Shown here piece after piece: positions 1-8,794 of a stretch of DNA of 32,921 bases. Location: positions 1 through 32,921 of the IMG/VR virus record IMGVR_UViG_3300042448_000241; one strand, written 5' to 3'. The DNA comes from a virus. Every line of letters begins with the position of its first letter. Positions within the stretch are counted from its first letter, which is position 1. The position numbers and the translations under genes were made by a program. Under the pieces are notes generated by a model, which worked only from the letters and a program-made list of their open reading frames with translations, did no database searches and had not been told where the DNA came from.

Positions 1-20
1 CCAACAAACGAAGGTTAGTC

Positions 21-311
21 ATGGCATCTGAATTAACTCCAAACATTGGACTATTTAAGCCTATCCCTGGAACCGCTGAGCCATTTAGGTCTGAAGACAT
101 TAACGGCAACTGGGATATCCTAGACGGTAGCTACGCCACGATCGTAGAGCTACAAGCTGACCTTGCTGCAGAGTTTGATGACATCGTTGAGGCAGCTCAG
201 GCTGACATCGATGCCGCTGTTGCGGATCTAGAAGCTGCAACCATCGAAGCTTCAGGTGACATTCTTGGATACTTAGCCGCTGGGACCATTATTAGCGGTG
301 GCACTGCATAA
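21..311 (+). CDS. Small tail/virion-associated protein, function unknown
   Basis: This 96-residue acidic protein begins with a segment (about residues 5-35: TPNIGLFKP, then EPFRSEDINGNWDILD) of a kind often seen at the N-termini of small phage tail or baseplate-associated proteins. The rest is an alanine- and aspartate-rich, probably helical stretch (residues 42-80). The end is glycine/threonine rich. A GAAGG ribosome-binding site sits about six bases before the ATG. The first 18 bases of the window are open in another frame and end in TAG, so a preceding plus-strand gene probably ends just upstream. The stop overlaps the next ATG (TAATG), implying translational coupling with the membrane protein that follows. 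No catalytic motif is seen. A structural or fibre-adaptor role is only a guess from composition. Confidence 0.7.
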   Translation: MASELTPNIGLFKPIPGTAEPFRSEDINGNWDILDGSYATIVELQADLAAEFDDIVEAAQADIDAAVADLEAATIEASGDILGYLAAGTIISGGTA

Positions 312-562
312 TGTCCTCGGACGCTACTCAAGGCGCCCACGTAAAGGTCACGATAAACGACCTATACAAGGAACAGCAGGAAACCAACAAACTTCTTATT
401 CAGCTTGCTAGCGAGCTCAAGGGCCTATCTGACATCCCTGACAGAGTACGAAGCGTAGAGATCCAGATTGCCAAGATGCAGTGGATCGATGTAATCGCTA
501 AGACGGCTCTGGGTGGCGCTGTAGTGTCATTTTTAGCCACTTTATTCACGCTTCTGCGGTAG
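311..562 (+). CDS. XhlA-like membrane protein (possible holin accessory)
   Basis: This 83-residue protein has a predicted amphipathic/coiled-coil N-terminal half (residues 13-58, heptad-like L/I spacing) and a single C-terminal hydrophobic segment (about residues 62-81) ending in LLR. A soluble coiled coil followed by one membrane helix near the C-terminus is the architecture of the XhlA/hemolysin family and of other small phage membrane proteins placed near lysis genes. The gene starts inside the stop of the preceding gene (TAATG), and its own TAG stop overlaps a candidate -10 box. It lies far from the endolysin at 25858, which weakens a lysis assignment. It could equally be an anchor for a phage component at the host membrane. 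Confidence 0.6.
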   Translation: MSSDATQGAHVKVTINDLYKEQQETNKLLIQLASELKGLSDIPDRVRSVEIQIAKMQWIDVIAKTALGGAVVSFLATLFTLLR

Positions 563-565
563 AAT
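560..565 (+). promoter_or_regulatory. Candidate -10 box (TAGAAT) before the small basic genes
   Basis: TAGAAT fits the actinobacterial TAnnnT -10 consensus and overlaps the stop codon of the upstream gene. Transcription would start near 572, about 20 bases before the next ATG, with a GAAGGA ribosome-binding site between them. No good -35 hexamer is visible at 16-18 bases. The heptamer TAGAATA also occurs in the two other promoter-like regions, at 13142-13148 and, on the opposite strand, 18908-18914. Confidence 0.3.
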
Positions 566-591
566 ATAGCCATACTTACAGAAGGATTATA

Positions 592-840
592 ATGGACGAC
601 GAGTACAAAGGCGAAGACCGCAAAGGTCGCGTTACTTACGACAAGTTTAAGAAAGCCAAAAAGGCTCTTAAAGGCGACGACACCAAGAACTTGCTACAGC
701 AGTTTATGGACATGCTCCAAGGTCCTGCTAAAAAAGGCGTATCTGGATCGTACCCAAAAACCAGAAGAGGCGCTGCAAGAAAGACTGCAGCTGCCAGCAT
801 GAGAAAAAAATCTCAAATCCCAGCAAGCCCAACTAACTAA
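592..840 (+). CDS. Small basic protein, function unknown
   Basis: This 82-residue protein has a mixed-charge N-terminus (many D, E and K in residues 1-35), a short hydrophobic patch near residues 34-43 and a strongly basic, alanine/serine-rich C-terminal tail with RR, RK and RKK clusters (residues 47-75). The composition is that of a nucleic-acid-binding or internal virion protein, but no known domain is recognised. The start is supported by AGAAGGA six bases upstream. It is the first of three consecutive short lysine-rich genes that seem to share one promoter-like element. Confidence 0.7.
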   Translation: MDDEYKGEDRKGRVTYDKFKKAKKALKGDDTKNLLQQFMDMLQGPAKKGVSGSYPKTRRGAARKTAAASMRKKSQIPASPTN

Positions 841-850
841 GGAAAACAAA

Positions 851-991
851 ATGCCAATGGTAAACGGAATGAAGTTCCCATACGACAAAGAAGGCAAGAA
901 AGCTGCTAAGAAGGCTGCTGTTGCCAAGAAGACTGGATCAAAGAAGAAGAGTAACTTTTCTGGCGTAAGATCCCAGATCTACGGCGGCTAA
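851..991 (+). CDS. 46-residue lysine-rich protein
   Basis: This short gene has an ATG preceded by AAGGA at seven bases, and a TAA stop. The product has 11 lysines and one arginine against two acidic residues, with a KKAAKKAAVAKK-type stretch in the middle resembling histone-H1-like or packaging-associated tails. The C-terminus (SGVRSQIYGG) is less charged. It lies ten bases after the preceding stop and three bases before the next start. The function is unknown; DNA or RNA binding is inferred from charge alone. Confidence 0.6.
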   Translation: MPMVNGMKFPYDKEGKKAAKKAAVAKKTGSKKKSNFSGVRSQIYGG

Positions 992-994
992 CTA

Positions 995-1102
995 ATGCCC
1001 TACGACTTCAAGGGTAAATGGGCCTACAAGAAAGACGCTGGTAAGCGTTTACCTAAAAAGCAAGCTATTGCTATTCTGATTGCGGAGAAGAAGAAGAAGT
1101 AG
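995..1102 (+). CDS. 35-residue lysine-rich protein
   Basis: A 35-codon gene starts at an ATG three bases after the stop of the preceding small gene. No strong ribosome-binding site is visible, so translation would depend on coupling. The product begins MPYDFKGKWAYKK and ends in four lysines. It has 11 lysines and one arginine against three acidic residues. A short hydrophobic segment (AIAILIA) precedes the tail. Its last 32 bases overlap, tail to tail, the 3' end of the minus-strand gene at 1071-1319. No function is recognised, and the small size means it could be non-coding, though the run of similar neighbours favours a real gene. Confidence 0.5.
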   Translation: MPYDFKGKWAYKKDAGKRLPKKQAIAILIAEKKKK

Positions 1103-1319
1103 CTTCCGCTTCTTTGACAGCAGTCATTGCGTTTGCAATGTGCGCTAGTCCATTCATAATTGTGTCTGCAGTGTCGCAAGGAAACGCAACTTCACAGTGA
1201 ACACAGTTACCTGGATCGTTATCGTCTTCTGGCTTCTCTGGCGCATGTATTGAATACACGGCGTCTAGCGTGCCAAATGTCAGCGCTAGCACGTCATCAA
1301 ATGTAGGGTTTAAGCTCAT
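1071..1319 (-). CDS. Small protein with a CVHC motif, last gene of the structural operon
   Basis: This 82-residue protein starts at the ATG ending at 1319 (MSLNPTFDDV), chosen because CAGGAATAATA supplies an AGGA ribosome-binding site there. A longer reading from 1373 would overlap the preceding gene by more than 50 bases. It is acidic in the middle (EKPEDDNDP), then carries NCVHCEVAFPCD, three cysteines that could bind a metal, and ends in a serine-rich tail. It begins two bases after the stop of the giant virion protein, so it belongs to the same transcript. The role is unknown. Confidence 0.6.
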   Translation of the reverse strand: MSLNPTFDDVLALTFGTLDAVYSIHAPEKPEDDNDPGNCVHCEVAFPCDTADTIMNGLAHIANAMTAVKEAEATSSSSPQSE

Positions 1320-1321
1320 TA

Positions 1322-4300
1322 TTATTCCTGTCCCGATAATCTCTGTATCATTGCTCGTTGATCGTTGCTCCATTGCCTCAGGCTCTGATCAGTGGTGTAA
1401 TCCTGTAGCTTCTGACCTAAGAACCAGTTGATTAATAGTCTAGTCTTCTTTTCAGCTTCTTCAGTAACGTTGGCATTAGGGTCAACTTCTCGACCAATGC
1501 CAGTTATCTTAGATAGCGTGTTTAGACCACCAACCTGATCAATAGCGTACTCTATTGGGTTCCTAATATCGCCTCCAACACCCACTCTGTTGCCTGTAGT
1601 GAGCTCAGCAAACCACTTAGGTAGCGGTGACAAGTTCTGCCCTGCAAGGCTCTGTGAGCCTCTTGTGAGCACATCTAGACCTGATTGACCAGGCTGCACG
1701 GTGTAGCCACCAAACAAGCTGTTTAGGATATCTAGCTGAGGGATAGCAGGCCCAAAGCCCCATGCGTCTCCCTTGCCACCAGGTCCTTGGAACTGTGGAC
1801 CAAACGTAGATCCAGTGTTCCAAGACGCATAGACACCATTAGGGTCCCAAGGATCTCCGAATGACTCAGGGTTGAATCCGTTAGCTTCAGCAAATGCGTA
1901 CTGAATCTTAGATGGCACAATAACAGCACCAGGCTTTTCGATCATAAGTTGGAATATCTTGGTTGCAGCAATACGCTGCCAAGTGTAGAAGAACACTGCA
2001 CGACGCATGTACTTACGCTCGAATGCAGATAGACCACCAATTGTTGGGTGGTAAGTAGTCACTTCTTTAGCAGCAGCAATTGCAGCTTCTTCAAATGACT
2101 GGTGAACGCCGCCCTTTTCTAGTTCTTTGATGAAGTGAGCCATGCGGAAAAAGTTATCGCGGTGTGAGCTGAAGTTAGCTAGCTTTCCGTTGATGCGGCT
2201 AGTAGCGCCGACAAGGCCGCTGCTAAAGTCAGCCATGCCCTTTAGGTCTAAGTCTTCTACTGTCGATGCACCACCACGGGTTAGAACACCTAGACGCTCA
2301 GCTGCGTAGTAAACGGCTTCAGTGGAGACTAAGGTGCGCTTACCAGTAGCTGCGTTTACGTAAGAAATGGTGTCAAAGTCACCTTCGTTAAGCTGCATAC
2401 CCTTTGGAGACGATGCCTGCTTGTACTGCTTAAACAAGTCTGCATCGCTCTTGTACATGCTTGGATCAAACTTCTTCAAGATCTGTAATGCGTTGTGGTA
2501 GTTCTTAGTGCCTACGCCAGCAAGGCTGTTCATAATTGCTTCACCAACGATAGATGTAACGTGGTGGCCTACTCGCCAAGTTGTATGTGAGGCTTTTAGA
2601 ACAGTAGTGATCAAGTCAGATGTCTCTACGATGCCCTTCATGGCACCAGAGAATGATCTTTCGTAAGTGATGTACTTCTTTAGATAAGCTAGACGCTCTA
2701 GTTCGCTAGCGTCGTAAAGCTTGTCTTGGTCGATGTACTTAGCAAACTCGTCATCTGGATCGACTTTCTTGAATAGGTTTAGATCTAGCCCTTCATCCTG
2801 GATCTCCTTTAGAGTTCTACCAAAGAAGCTACTGAATGATTGGCCTACACCGATGCGAGTCTGTACGGCGTGCAGAGCGCTAACGTAGTTACTCATAAAG
2901 CTAAGTGCGTTAAAGTTCTTTTGCTTGCTAGTGCTTGCCATTTGATCAATGTCTGCTCTAGCCCATGAATATTTAATGCCTTCTGGGCCTAGACCATCTG
3001 GAAGCTTGAACGCTTGCTCTTCACCGATCTCCCAGAAGCCTCGCATACCGAACATGTTGTTTAGTTCATCTGCAAAGTATGGCTGCGTAATGGACCCTGT
3101 TATATTGCCTTTGCTGTCAAACTGTCCCACCACACCACTTGTACCAAATATGCCATCGATAGCTTCTACAAAGTCATCTGCCGCATCCATGTTTACGCCA
3201 GTAGTGTTAGCTGTTTCTGCCCACTCTCTGAATGGTATTTCAGCAACACCTAGGTCAGCATTCTGCGCCATAGCCTTACCCCACTGCTGCACTAACTTGA
3301 ACGCTGAGTTTAATTCTTCGTTGTTCTTGTTGTACTTCAAGTACATGCTACGAAGACCGTTGTTGAACCAACCAGTCTTACTTAGGTTGAAGTATTCAAT
3401 ACCACCAATAACAACCTTAAGGCCCAGTCCCATTCCGACTCGACCGCTGAACGCAACCATGAATCTTTCGTTTAGTTTTAGATCAGTAAGGGTGTCAAGT
3501 TTAGCTTTTGCAATGTTTTCAGCACTAGCAGATTGTGGGTCTACGTTTCCTGCAGCTAGGTCTGATGGAATAGTGGACTGATCTGCTGGGCCATCTTTAG
3601 CAGCATCAGAGGCAGCCTGCATTGCTTCATCCTGACCCTTTACAGCTGGACCAGTAAGCGCTGCTACCTCTTCACCCTTTATCTCTGCTGATTGCCTACG
3701 AGCATTTTTTCCATCCGCAGCTTGCTTTGGAGTTACTTTAGTAGAAGGCCTAGTTGCACCCATTGCGTCAACAAGGTTTAGCTCAGTGCGCACTGAGTCT
3801 CTAACCTCACTCATGTGACGCACTAAATAGCTTCTTAACTGTTGAGCTCTTACTGGATCTAGTTCATCAAGAGGACCGCGCATAGTTCCGCCAGTAAAGC
3901 TCTTCATAAACATGTTCATGATCATCTCGGTAACTTCTTTAGCTATGTCTGGGTCTTTAAAGGCCCTAGCGCTTTTACCTGAGTAAAGAATTAGATCCTT
4001 CATCAAAGACTTAACTCTGTTCATGCCAGGGATGTTTTCGCTACGGATACCGACATCAAGAGCAAGCTGTCCGTTTACTGGAGGAGTCTGAGCAAGCCTG
4101 ATCATGTTAGCTGTAAATCTTTCACGTGCAGACCAGAAGCTGAGCATGTCTGAGAAGAATAGCCTTACATCTGGCATTACCTCTGCAACTGTGTCTGCAG
4201 TTCTAGCAGCAGCGCGTACTGAGTGGATCGAAGCCAGCTCATCAGAGTTTTTAACCATAACTGCGATAGCGGCATCAAGCTTTGCATCTAGATCCACAAT

Positions 4301-6835
4301 CTTCTTTAGCTTGACTTTCTTGCCCTTGCTATTTGTGTAGTAGCCAGGCTCAAGATGTGGAGCTGGCACAAAGTATTCGTCAACTGCTTTTTCAGATTTC
4401 TTTACGTCACCGAGTGTTTGGTAGTTCTGGTTCAAGGCTTTCTTTACTTCGTCCCAAGCATTAGTGCCAGGTGCAATCTCTTCGCCGAGTTCCTTGTATC
4501 TGTTGATTGTCAAGAATGCGTACTCAAAGTTGCTAGGCATTACGTTCTGTGTTGTATTACCTGGGAAACGCAGTGCTCCAAATACCTCAGCGTCACCACT
4601 CTTTATTGCAGCCATCAAGATGTCAGACAAAGCTATGTTCATTTCGGCTGGCTTAAAGTTTTTGCTTAGCGCTTCTCCGACCTTAGATCTGCCGTCGCGC
4701 TTTAGCTGCATCAAAATGTTTTCTGCAGTTCTTACGGGGATACCAAACATGCGAAGTAGGTTTTCGCCAGCCCTAAGAAGCCTTGCTTCTTCTTCAACTG
4801 AGTCTCCTAGAGTACGCCCACTCTTGCCTAGGTTAGCCCTTACAGCGGCAACTACCTTGTTGTAGGTGTCAAAACGAGCTTCAGTATTTAGCATGTCTAG
4901 ACGGATAGCATTCTTTGACAATGTGAACGCAGGGTTGTTCAAGATAGCTGTGTCGCCGTCTAGCATTCTTTGTAGAAGATCATCTACGGTCGTACCTAGG
5001 TCGTCAGCCAGTTTCTTTACTGGGCCAAATGCGCTGCCAATTAGGTTCTGTAGCAAGATTGTCAAGTTGCCTTTTAGGCTGCTGTACTTACCAGAGTTTA
5101 GGTAATCGACATCATCTACAAGCTGCTCTGCTGGCAACGCACGCAAGCTAGTAGCATCAGCGGTAAGTTCTTCAGCTGTCTTAGCGGTTGTTGCTGGGTT
5201 GTCTAGCAGCTCGTTGTTTACAAGATCAGTTACCTCGTCGACTACGGTGGTTTCAAGATCTAAAGCGTCTTCTAGGTTTTTGCCAGCTTCAAGTGTGTTG
5301 GTTGAACCAGTTACGGCAACAACGTTTTCTGAATTTCCCTTAGCGAAGTTGTCGCTTAGCGCACGCGCTAGCTGAGATGCTTGCTCAAGTATCTCTTCTT
5401 TGCTAGCTAGCTTGCTATAAGCCTTGCTCATAAGAAGTGTCTTGTTGATCAGATCAATCTTTGTTTGCTGCGGGTCGCTTGAAACGCCAAGTGCTCTAGC
5501 AAACCTTGCTGTGCGGTCAGCTGTCAGGTTTAGCTTTCCTTCAGACAATCCTCTAGCGATGTATTCAAACAGATCCGCATCCGTGTCAGCGGAGTTTATG
5601 AGTCTCTTACCAGTTGCTGGATCAGTTGCTTTTGCAGCATAGTCCTTCATTTCAGCGGCGACTTTACCGAAAGAGCTCTGTACTTTAGCTGCAGCCGTGG
5701 TTAGCGAGCGCCTTGCAGACTTTTCAGCTTTCAAAGCTTCAGCAAGTTTTTCAGCAAGCTCTACGTTACTTCTTACAATAGCGTTTTCTATTTCTGGGAC
5801 AGTGTTGACAACCTCAGGTGCTACTGGAGTTTCAACCTCCATAACCTTCTCAGCCTGACCCACCTTGGCTGCATTGGCAGCTTCTGGAGCGGAAACTTTT
5901 GCGGCAGTCTTAGGATCAACAAACTTAGTCTCAGCTGCTTTAGTTGCTTGTGCCTGGGCCTTGCCCAAACGCTTAGCAAACTTAGCTTGCAATACATCGC
6001 TTCCAGCAACTGCCTTCATGAATAGTTCCCTATTTAGGACTGCCCTATCATCGGCAAGAGCGCCAGCTACACCCTTTCTAGCACCCTCAACGCTGTTTAG
6101 AAATTCTTTTGCAAATTCAGGCTCATCCTTCGCAACCATCTTGGCTAGTTTTCTGTTGCCGATTTCAGCGGCACGGTTACTACGGCTGTACTCAGCTCCA
6201 CGAAGCACACCTGTCAAGAAGTTTCCGAGCTTCTGTCCTTGAGTAAGCGGAGCATCTGAAACTATGTAAGGCTTAGCGGTAGTAGGAATGTTTTCGGCAG
6301 CTGCATCGGCAGCGCTCTTTACTACTTCATTGCGCTTTTGAACAATAGCGTTTGCTTTATTAGCAGCGGATGCTAAGCGAGTACCTGCAGCGGCACCCTT
6401 TACACCTGCAATAGTTCCGCCAGTAATGTAAGTTGTTGGGTCTAGACCAATGTCAAGTGCAAGGCCTAACCAAGTTGAAACGTTTTTGTCTACGCCTAGG
6501 TCACGTAGGTTTTCACTATAAGTTCTACGCTCAGCGACACCTTTTGCACCCGCAGGGATTACCGAGAGCGGATTAAGTAGATCAAGAAGGCCACCAAGAT
6601 CGCCACGCTGGATAGCGGCAACATTTTCTCCCACCTTTCTAGTAACTCCAGCTGATGCATAACCACCAGTTGAGAGTATGTCAATTATAGATTGGCCTAG
6701 GTTCCAAGCGCCTGGCTGATTCTTTTTTGCCGCGTTCCAATCAATGCCAGTTGAACTACCCGCTGCAGTTGTAGCTTTAGCGCCAGTAGACGCGCCACTT
6801 ACGAGGGCTGCGATTGCGTTTGGGTCAAGAGCCAT
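1322..6835 (-). CDS. Giant internal virion / DNA-ejection protein (1837 residues)
   Basis: This very long protein sits at the end of the head-tail block, after the nozzle and two other glutamine/alanine-rich proteins, the usual place for the largest internal (ejection) protein of podoviruses. It is rich in A, K, E, D and N with long helical, coiled-coil-like stretches (about residues 200-560). Hydrophobic glycine-rich segments near the N-terminus (GLALDIGLDPTTYITGG, about residues 123-140) could insert in a membrane. An aromatic segment near residue 1650 (MRRAVFFYTWQRIAA) may be membrane-active. No lysozyme, transglycosylase or protease motif was recognised by eye. The ATG is preceded by AGTAGGAT. 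The ejection role is inferred from size, composition and position. Confidence 0.75.
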   Translation of the reverse strand: MALDPNAIAALVSGASTGAKATTAAGSSTGIDWNAAKKNQPGAWNLGQSIIDILSTGGYASAGVTRKVGENVAAIQRGDLGGLLDLLNPLSVIPAGAKGVAERRTYSENLRDLGVDKNVSTWLGLALDIGLDPTTYITGGTIAGVKGAAAGTRLASAANKANAIVQKRNEVVKSAADAAAENIPTTAKPYIVSDAPLTQGQKLGNFLTGVLRGAEYSRSNRAAEIGNRKLAKMVAKDEPEFAKEFLNSVEGARKGVAGALADDRAVLNRELFMKAVAGSDVLQAKFAKRLGKAQAQATKAAETKFVDPKTAAKVSAPEAANAAKVGQAEKVMEVETPVAPEVVNTVPEIENAIVRSNVELAEKLAEALKAEKSARRSLTTAAAKVQSSFGKVAAEMKDYAAKATDPATGKRLINSADTDADLFEYIARGLSEGKLNLTADRTARFARALGVSSDPQQTKIDLINKTLLMSKAYSKLASKEEILEQASQLARALSDNFAKGNSENVVAVTGSTNTLEAGKNLEDALDLETTVVDEVTDLVNNELLDNPATTAKTAEELTADATSLRALPAEQLVDDVDYLNSGKYSSLKGNLTILLQNLIGSAFGPVKKLADDLGTTVDDLLQRMLDGDTAILNNPAFTLSKNAIRLDMLNTEARFDTYNKVVAAVRANLGKSGRTLGDSVEEEARLLRAGENLLRMFGIPVRTAENILMQLKRDGRSKVGEALSKNFKPAEMNIALSDILMAAIKSGDAEVFGALRFPGNTTQNVMPSNFEYAFLTINRYKELGEEIAPGTNAWDEVKKALNQNYQTLGDVKKSEKAVDEYFVPAPHLEPGYYTNSKGKKVKLKKIVDLDAKLDAAIAVMVKNSDELASIHSVRAAARTADTVAEVMPDVRLFFSDMLSFWSARERFTANMIRLAQTPPVNGQLALDVGIRSENIPGMNRVKSLMKDLILYSGKSARAFKDPDIAKEVTEMIMNMFMKSFTGGTMRGPLDELDPVRAQQLRSYLVRHMSEVRDSVRTELNLVDAMGATRPSTKVTPKQAADGKNARRQSAEIKGEEVAALTGPAVKGQDEAMQAASDAAKDGPADQSTIPSDLAAGNVDPQSASAENIAKAKLDTLTDLKLNERFMVAFSGRVGMGLGLKVVIGGIEYFNLSKTGWFNNGLRSMYLKYNKNNEELNSAFKLVQQWGKAMAQNADLGVAEIPFREWAETANTTGVNMDAADDFVEAIDGIFGTSGVVGQFDSKGNITGSITQPYFADELNNMFGMRGFWEIGEEQAFKLPDGLGPEGIKYSWARADIDQMASTSKQKNFNALSFMSNYVSALHAVQTRIGVGQSFSSFFGRTLKEIQDEGLDLNLFKKVDPDDEFAKYIDQDKLYDASELERLAYLKKYITYERSFSGAMKGIVETSDLITTVLKASHTTWRVGHHVTSIVGEAIMNSLAGVGTKNYHNALQILKKFDPSMYKSDADLFKQYKQASSPKGMQLNEGDFDTISYVNAATGKRTLVSTEAVYYAAERLGVLTRGGASTVEDLDLKGMADFSSGLVGATSRINGKLANFSSHRDNFFRMAHFIKELEKGGVHQSFEEAAIAAAKEVTTYHPTIGGLSAFERKYMRRAVFFYTWQRIAATKIFQLMIEKPGAVIVPSKIQYAFAEANGFNPESFGDPWDPNGVYASWNTGSTFGPQFQGPGGKGDAWGFGPAIPQLDILNSLFGGYTVQPGQSGLDVLTRGSQSLAGQNLSPLPKWFAELTTGNRVGVGGDIRNPIEYAIDQVGGLNTLSKITGIGREVDPNANVTEEAEKKTRLLINWFLGQKLQDYTTDQSLRQWSNDQRAMIQRLSGQE

Positions 6836-6863
6836 AGCTAAATCCTACTAGGTTTTAGGGTAA

Positions 6864-8108
6864 TTACCCTTGAGGGAACATTTGGCCTGTTACGGCTACA
6901 ATTGCTTGCCTTTCGGCAGGGCTAAGGTTAGCACCTGCAGCAGCAAGAATAGAGTTAGCAGCAGTGCTTGCCTTCCAACCTTGATTACCTGTAGACGGAA
7001 CGTTTTGAGTCCATTCAGTAATTACGTTCATTACGTTTGCACCTTGAGCAGCGTTTAGTGCACCTGCTTGAGTTAATTGGCTAACTGTGTATAGCAGTGG
7101 ACCAGACGCCTTTAGCGCTTCTGCGAATTGTTTGCTAGCTGCATCGGCGCTGTCTTGAGCTGCCTTCTGAGCAGCAGCGGCAGATGCGGCAGCAGCTCTT
7201 TGCTGAGCTTGCTGGAAGTCAAATGTAGCCTGAGCTTGCTGGCTAACTAGGTTAGTGCGCTCTTGTCCGAGTTGCTGAGCAAATTCTTCACGTGCGCCAC
7301 GTAGTCTGCCTAGATCTTCACCCATTCTGTAGTTGAAGCCCGTGACGTCTGATCTAGCAATGTCTTGTGCGTTAGCGCCCATCGCTGTAAGTAGGTTATT
7401 CCAGTTTTCAGCGTTTAGTTGGTTAGTGTTCTTAGCCATCGCTGCACCCTGAGATGCAATGTCACCCTGAGAAGTTGACAGCGCACCCAGACCCATACTC
7501 TCTAGAACTGCTTGGTTGTTGCGAAGCCTCGTGGCCTCAGACTCATCGATCTGAGTGTTTACGGCAGCACTGCGTGTGCTAGCAGCGTCGATTAATCTCT
7601 GGTAAGCAGTGCCAGTAGTTGCAATGTCAGCGCTTCTAGCGTTAGTGATTTGTCCGTAGATGTTTGTAACCTGGTTCTTGTTTGCCTCGTAACGCTGGTT
7701 AGCCATCTGCTCACGCTGATTTAAAGACTCAAATTGTGGGTTAAAGATAGCCGCTAATGGGTTTACTGCAGGTGCAGCAGGTCCTGTAGGTCCAGTAGGG
7801 TTAGGGTTTCTGTTTACGGTAGGCATAACCTCACCTGCTCTTCTTGCGGCAGCATCAGCGGTCTGCGCGTTAGAGGCTCTAGGTGTAGTTGTAGCAGGTT
7901 TAGATCCTACTGGCGAAAAGTCAAGTGGCTTGCCCTCTTGACTTGCAAAATAACGAAGAACGTTATCTATGGCCTGGTCAGCACCTCTTTTAAAACCTGC
8001 TTCTCTGTTTAGAAGGTCTTGGTTTAAGTTGATAACATTTCGGACTACATCGTTACCAAAGTTGCCTAGATCTCTAAGCGTTCTACTTATACCTTGTGGT
8101 TCAGCCAT
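6864..8108 (-). CDS. Internal virion protein, coiled-coil Q/A-rich
   Basis: This 414-residue protein has a proline/threonine/asparagine linker at about residues 70-115 (PTTTPRAS, NPNPTGPTGP). A long helical region rich in Q, A, N and R follows (about 120-330), including an AAAASAAAAQ tract. The composition fits the internal core proteins (T7 gp14/gp15-type) stored in the head and injected with the DNA. Its ATG overlaps the previous stop (TAATG), so it is translationally coupled to the 228-residue protein. It is followed within 30 bases by the giant protein. No enzymatic motif is seen. The assignment rests on composition and gene order. Confidence 0.65.
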   Translation of the reverse strand: MAEPQGISRTLRDLGNFGNDVVRNVINLNQDLLNREAGFKRGADQAIDNVLRYFASQEGKPLDFSPVGSKPATTTPRASNAQTADAAARRAGEVMPTVNRNPNPTGPTGPAAPAVNPLAAIFNPQFESLNQREQMANQRYEANKNQVTNIYGQITNARSADIATTGTAYQRLIDAASTRSAAVNTQIDESEATRLRNNQAVLESMGLGALSTSQGDIASQGAAMAKNTNQLNAENWNNLLTAMGANAQDIARSDVTGFNYRMGEDLGRLRGAREEFAQQLGQERTNLVSQQAQATFDFQQAQQRAAAASAAAAQKAAQDSADAASKQFAEALKASGPLLYTVSQLTQAGALNAAQGANVMNVITEWTQNVPSTGNQGWKASTAANSILAAAGANLSPAERQAIVAVTGQMFPQG

Positions 8109-8794
8109 TAGACCGCGTACCTCCTGTTTAGGCCTGTTCCTGCAGTTCTCGCAGCAGTGGCAGCTCTTCTTGGCGCAGTAGTTGCTCTAGGCTGAGTTGT
8201 TGGTGCAGGTGCAGCAGCTGGAGCCTGTGGGAGTAATGAAGCAATTGTAACTGGCTGTGGAGCTGGGGCCTCAGCTTGCATAGGAGCTTCAGCCATTGGA
8301 GCTGTGCTTGGTCCGACGCCTAGCAATCCATATTGCTCTGGGAGGCTCTGCAGTCCACTTAGCGCAGAGCGACGAGCACCTGCACCAATTGATCCAAACA
8401 ATGCTGGGTTGTTCATAAAGGTCTCGCCGCTCTGAGCGCCAGTTCCGTAAAGAACATCGCGCTGGTTCTGTAGCTCTTGGATTGCAGCACGCTCTTGACG
8501 GCTTAGGTTAGCAAACTGGTCTTGAACCTGAGAGCGATCCCTGTTGATAGCGCCTGGGGTACGCATACCACGTGATGCGTAATCGCCAGCAATTCTTCTT
8601 ACTGCTTCGCCACGCTGTCTAGTCCTAGTTCCTTCGTTAGCCTGAAATGCGTTTTCAGCAGCGTTGATTCCGAAAGTTGCCTGAGTCAGACCAGGAGCAT
8701 AAGTAGATAGGTAGTAGTCCTGTAGCTCACGGCTGTACTGTGGGCTGTTTAAAACGTTCTCAATTGAACCCGCCTGGGATAGCGTAGTTGCCAT
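8108..8794 (-). CDS. Internal virion protein with Pro/Ala-rich tail
   Basis: This 228-residue protein has a helical N-terminal two thirds containing repeated R/Q-rich segments (residues 50-115, such as RQRGEAVRRIAG and LSRQERAAIQELQNQ). The tail is low-complexity proline/alanine/threonine (about residues 165-220). Such small alanine/glutamine-rich proteins between nozzle and large ejection proteins are typical of podovirus internal virion proteins. The gene is joined by TAATG overlaps to its neighbours on both sides. Family membership cannot be decided by reading alone. Confidence 0.6.
   Translation of the reverse strand: MATTLSQAGSIENVLNSPQYSRELQDYYLSTYAPGLTQATFGINAAENAFQANEGTRTRQRGEAVRRIAGDYASRGMRTPGAINRDRSQVQDQFANLSRQERAAIQELQNQRDVLYGTGAQSGETFMNNPALFGSIGAGARRSALSGLQSLPEQYGLLGVGPSTAPMAEAPMQAEAPAPQPVTIASLLPQAPAAAPAPTTQPRATTAPRRAATAARTAGTGLNRRYAV

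Noticed and set aside
2949-3581. Long plus-strand frame of 210 residues
   Set aside because: It lies wholly opposite the 1837-residue virion gene, has a serine/proline composition typical of reversed coding sequence and no ribosome-binding context.
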